Shown one piece after another: positions 62,091 through 64,000 of a stretch of DNA of 64,000 bases. The first letter of the stretch is position 1. Every line of letters starts with the position of its first letter. Made by a program: the position numbers and the translations under genes. Location of the stretch: the NCBI GenBank assembly GCA_039881145.1, contig JAYKKI010000037.1, forward strand, positions 20,991,001-21,055,000, written 5' to 3'. This stretch comes from Druceiella hillmani. Its lineage: Eukaryota > Arthropoda > Insecta > Lepidoptera > Hepialidae. Below the pieces are notes generated by a model. That model did not search any database. It was not told the origin of the DNA and was given only the letters and a program-made list of their open reading frames with translations.

Positions 62091-64000
62091 GTATTATGTA
62101 GTTCGTGGCGAACTTGGTTTTGGATGTCCTGTTAAATTAGATATTCAAAGATTAAATAAAATCGCTGTTTAAATACTCATCAATGTAATAAAGAGCTCAA
62201 TTACAATAAATACACATTTGAATAAAAGCAGAAAAGTTTCGAAATACAATAATTAGGTACCCCATCAGTAGATTAAGTATTAGTACAAAATTGTTGTTTA
62301 CAAACTACTTTTGGCACTTAACCTTTGAAGCACGAATTAAAGCTACTGACGATTAGAAAATAATTCCGCGTTTATGAAAAAACGACCTGAATTTATTTTA
62401 AAGAACCTTCCTAAAGTTTTAGTGTAGAAAAATCTGTTGTTATTAAAACTGCTCCTCAGCGTTTAATTTAAGTAGGTGATACTACTCTAAAATAAAATAC
62501 CTTTTAAATAGGTGACCTGTATTGTACTGTACCATAAAGGGCTTGAACTAAATTTGTATTTGCTAAAGCAGATAATAGTTAGTGAGGAGAAATTAATTGC
62601 ACACTTTAACAACATTCGCAAACGCTAATGGCTGGGTGCAGAAAAACTGAAGTTTTAGAAATTTCACTTTTGGGAAAACAAAGTTATTATTTAATCGAAT
62701 GGTATTTTTAGAAAAATCTATAGTGACTATTATTATTTCTTGTAAGCAATTAGACAAATTAGCTAATAAATTGAGGGCTTAATTATTTATTAATAGGGCT
62801 TGTTTTCTTTTCAAAATTATAACGCTAGACGATTATCGATGTTTGCCGTTTTAGGATAAATTTTTTTTGGATGTCATATAAATTCAGTATATTCCTCCAT
62901 TTCCTTAATTTCTTAACAATTTGAATCTGTTGTTTTTAATTATAATTTAATTACTTTGGTAGGTTTAGCATTAATCTACATAAATTTAATGGTTTTGTGA
63001 TTTATTTTTTATGTATATAATGAAAATTGAGAAATGAAAGTATTTCGGAAAAAATATTTAGGGGAACATAAGAGAAATAATAGGATAAAAAATTCTATTT
63101 TTGAAATGTTTGTCTGTATCTTTATTTGTTCGTGCATTGTTCAAGAATAGCTAAAATTATTATAATAAAGTTTTACTGGTGGATTTTGTTGGGTTTGAAA
63201 TAATACATGGACGTATGTTTTATCCAATCACCCAACTAAAAAGAACGTATAGCAATTTGACGTTTTAATACAAAGTGAATTTAATACATGTAAAAGGTAG
63301 TAAATATAATTCTATTTTAAAACTTTACATGTTGAACGAACTCAAATTTTATAGCAATAATCACGCAACAGATATATTCAATGAGTCCTGTAAGGAGTAA
63401 ACCAACAAAATGTCGGTGATAGAGGGGGTTTTTAAACATACGAAGTAATACGTTTTATTATTCTATGCCTAATAGTTTTAGAGATATTATTTTTTTAATA
63501 TTTTTGTTACTGCGCATGAAAAACATTTTTTTATTATGTATTATTACTATTTCTGCTTTTTATTGTTCCAAATATTGAAGAAAACACTCGTCTTCCTAAT
63601 TAAAATTTTATTTATTCTTTATTATTGGCAACATAAAAATAAAAGATGAAACATATGCATTTTTTGACGTCAAAACGTAAAAAGTGATTTTTGAAAAATG
63701 CTGGTGTGAAAAAAAATATATGGCATAAAATATAAAAAAAATGTATGGATATAAAATGTATGACTTTATGGAATTTTATTTCAAAAACATCTACAATTTA
63801 CACAAATTCAAAAAAAAGTAATCTTGTTACAACAAATAGTTCTGTAAATATTCGAAAAATACCTTCTTTCTTGCAATAACTCCCCTTTCACAGAAATGCT
63901 TATGATCAAAAAAACCGCTTATTAGAATTGTTTCGCTTTCACTTTTCAACTCTTATGGTCTTTTTATTGTTCTCAACCATCAAGTGACCCCTTCTACTCC
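62091..64000. other. AT-rich non-coding stretch, no gene seen
   Basis: The first about 70 bases may still belong to the Jockey-like relic. Beyond that no ORF, RNA gene or repeat was recognised. Confidence 0.55.

Noticed and set aside
1..64000. CRISPR arrays, operons, Shine-Dalgarno sites, prokaryotic terminators
   Set aside because: No prokaryotic gene organisation of any kind is present, and the repeats found are microsatellites, minisatellites or transposon-derived.

Overview
This window reads as AT-rich (roughly three-quarters A+T by eye), intron-less, gene-poor DNA from an arthropod nuclear genome, most likely an insect. The evidence is the mix of transposable elements (piggyBac, Ty3/gypsy, Jockey/CR1-like non-LTR elements, hAT), the very frequent long (TA)n microsatellites (about one per 4 kb), and the lack of any bacterial, plastid or viral gene organisation. 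No intact host protein gene, rRNA or convincing tRNA was found. Most of the short ORFs are chance ORFs or (TA)n read as Ile-Tyr repeats.

Layout. 1-9.2 kb: unique-looking AT-rich DNA with two (TA)n arrays and one GC-richer hairpin (4586-4626). 9.2-10.7 kb: a 5'-truncated, mutated non-LTR retrotransposon with a readable reverse transcriptase (RT) and a 3' UTR hairpin. 10.7-29.6 kb: mostly featureless, but with a possible RT relic (about 14.55-14.8 kb), a 119-bp segment duplicated in inverted orientation near 59.4 kb, a strong hairpin with partial copies (17.2 kb), a dispersed repeat family (21.6, 23.2 and 27.8 kb) and several CpG-dense patches. 29.6-31.75 kb: a cluster of relics holding a degenerate minisatellite, a minus-strand Ty3/gypsy RT fragment and a minus-strand hAT transposase fragment (DUF4371/ZMYM1-like). 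33.8-37.0 kb: two 287-bp arms in inverted orientation enclosing another gypsy RT fragment and a 21-bp perfect hairpin. 41.3-41.65 kb: a 341-bp hAT-type MITE with a perfect 8-bp target-site duplication. 51.27-53.71 kb: a full-length but dead piggyBac element with TTAA duplications and matching terminal repeats. 53.8-56.5 kb: a degraded Ty3/gypsy pol region (RT, RNase H, integrase) directly after it. 61.5-62.1 kb: a minus-strand Jockey-like RT fragment.

Nothing here works together as a pathway. The window is a graveyard of decayed mobile elements. Its most useful content is element boundaries (TIRs and TSDs), inverted-repeat arms that could form dsRNA if transcribed, and duplicated non-coding segments of unknown identity. 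All protein assignments are by recognition of family motifs, without database searches, and the frames are interrupted as noted.
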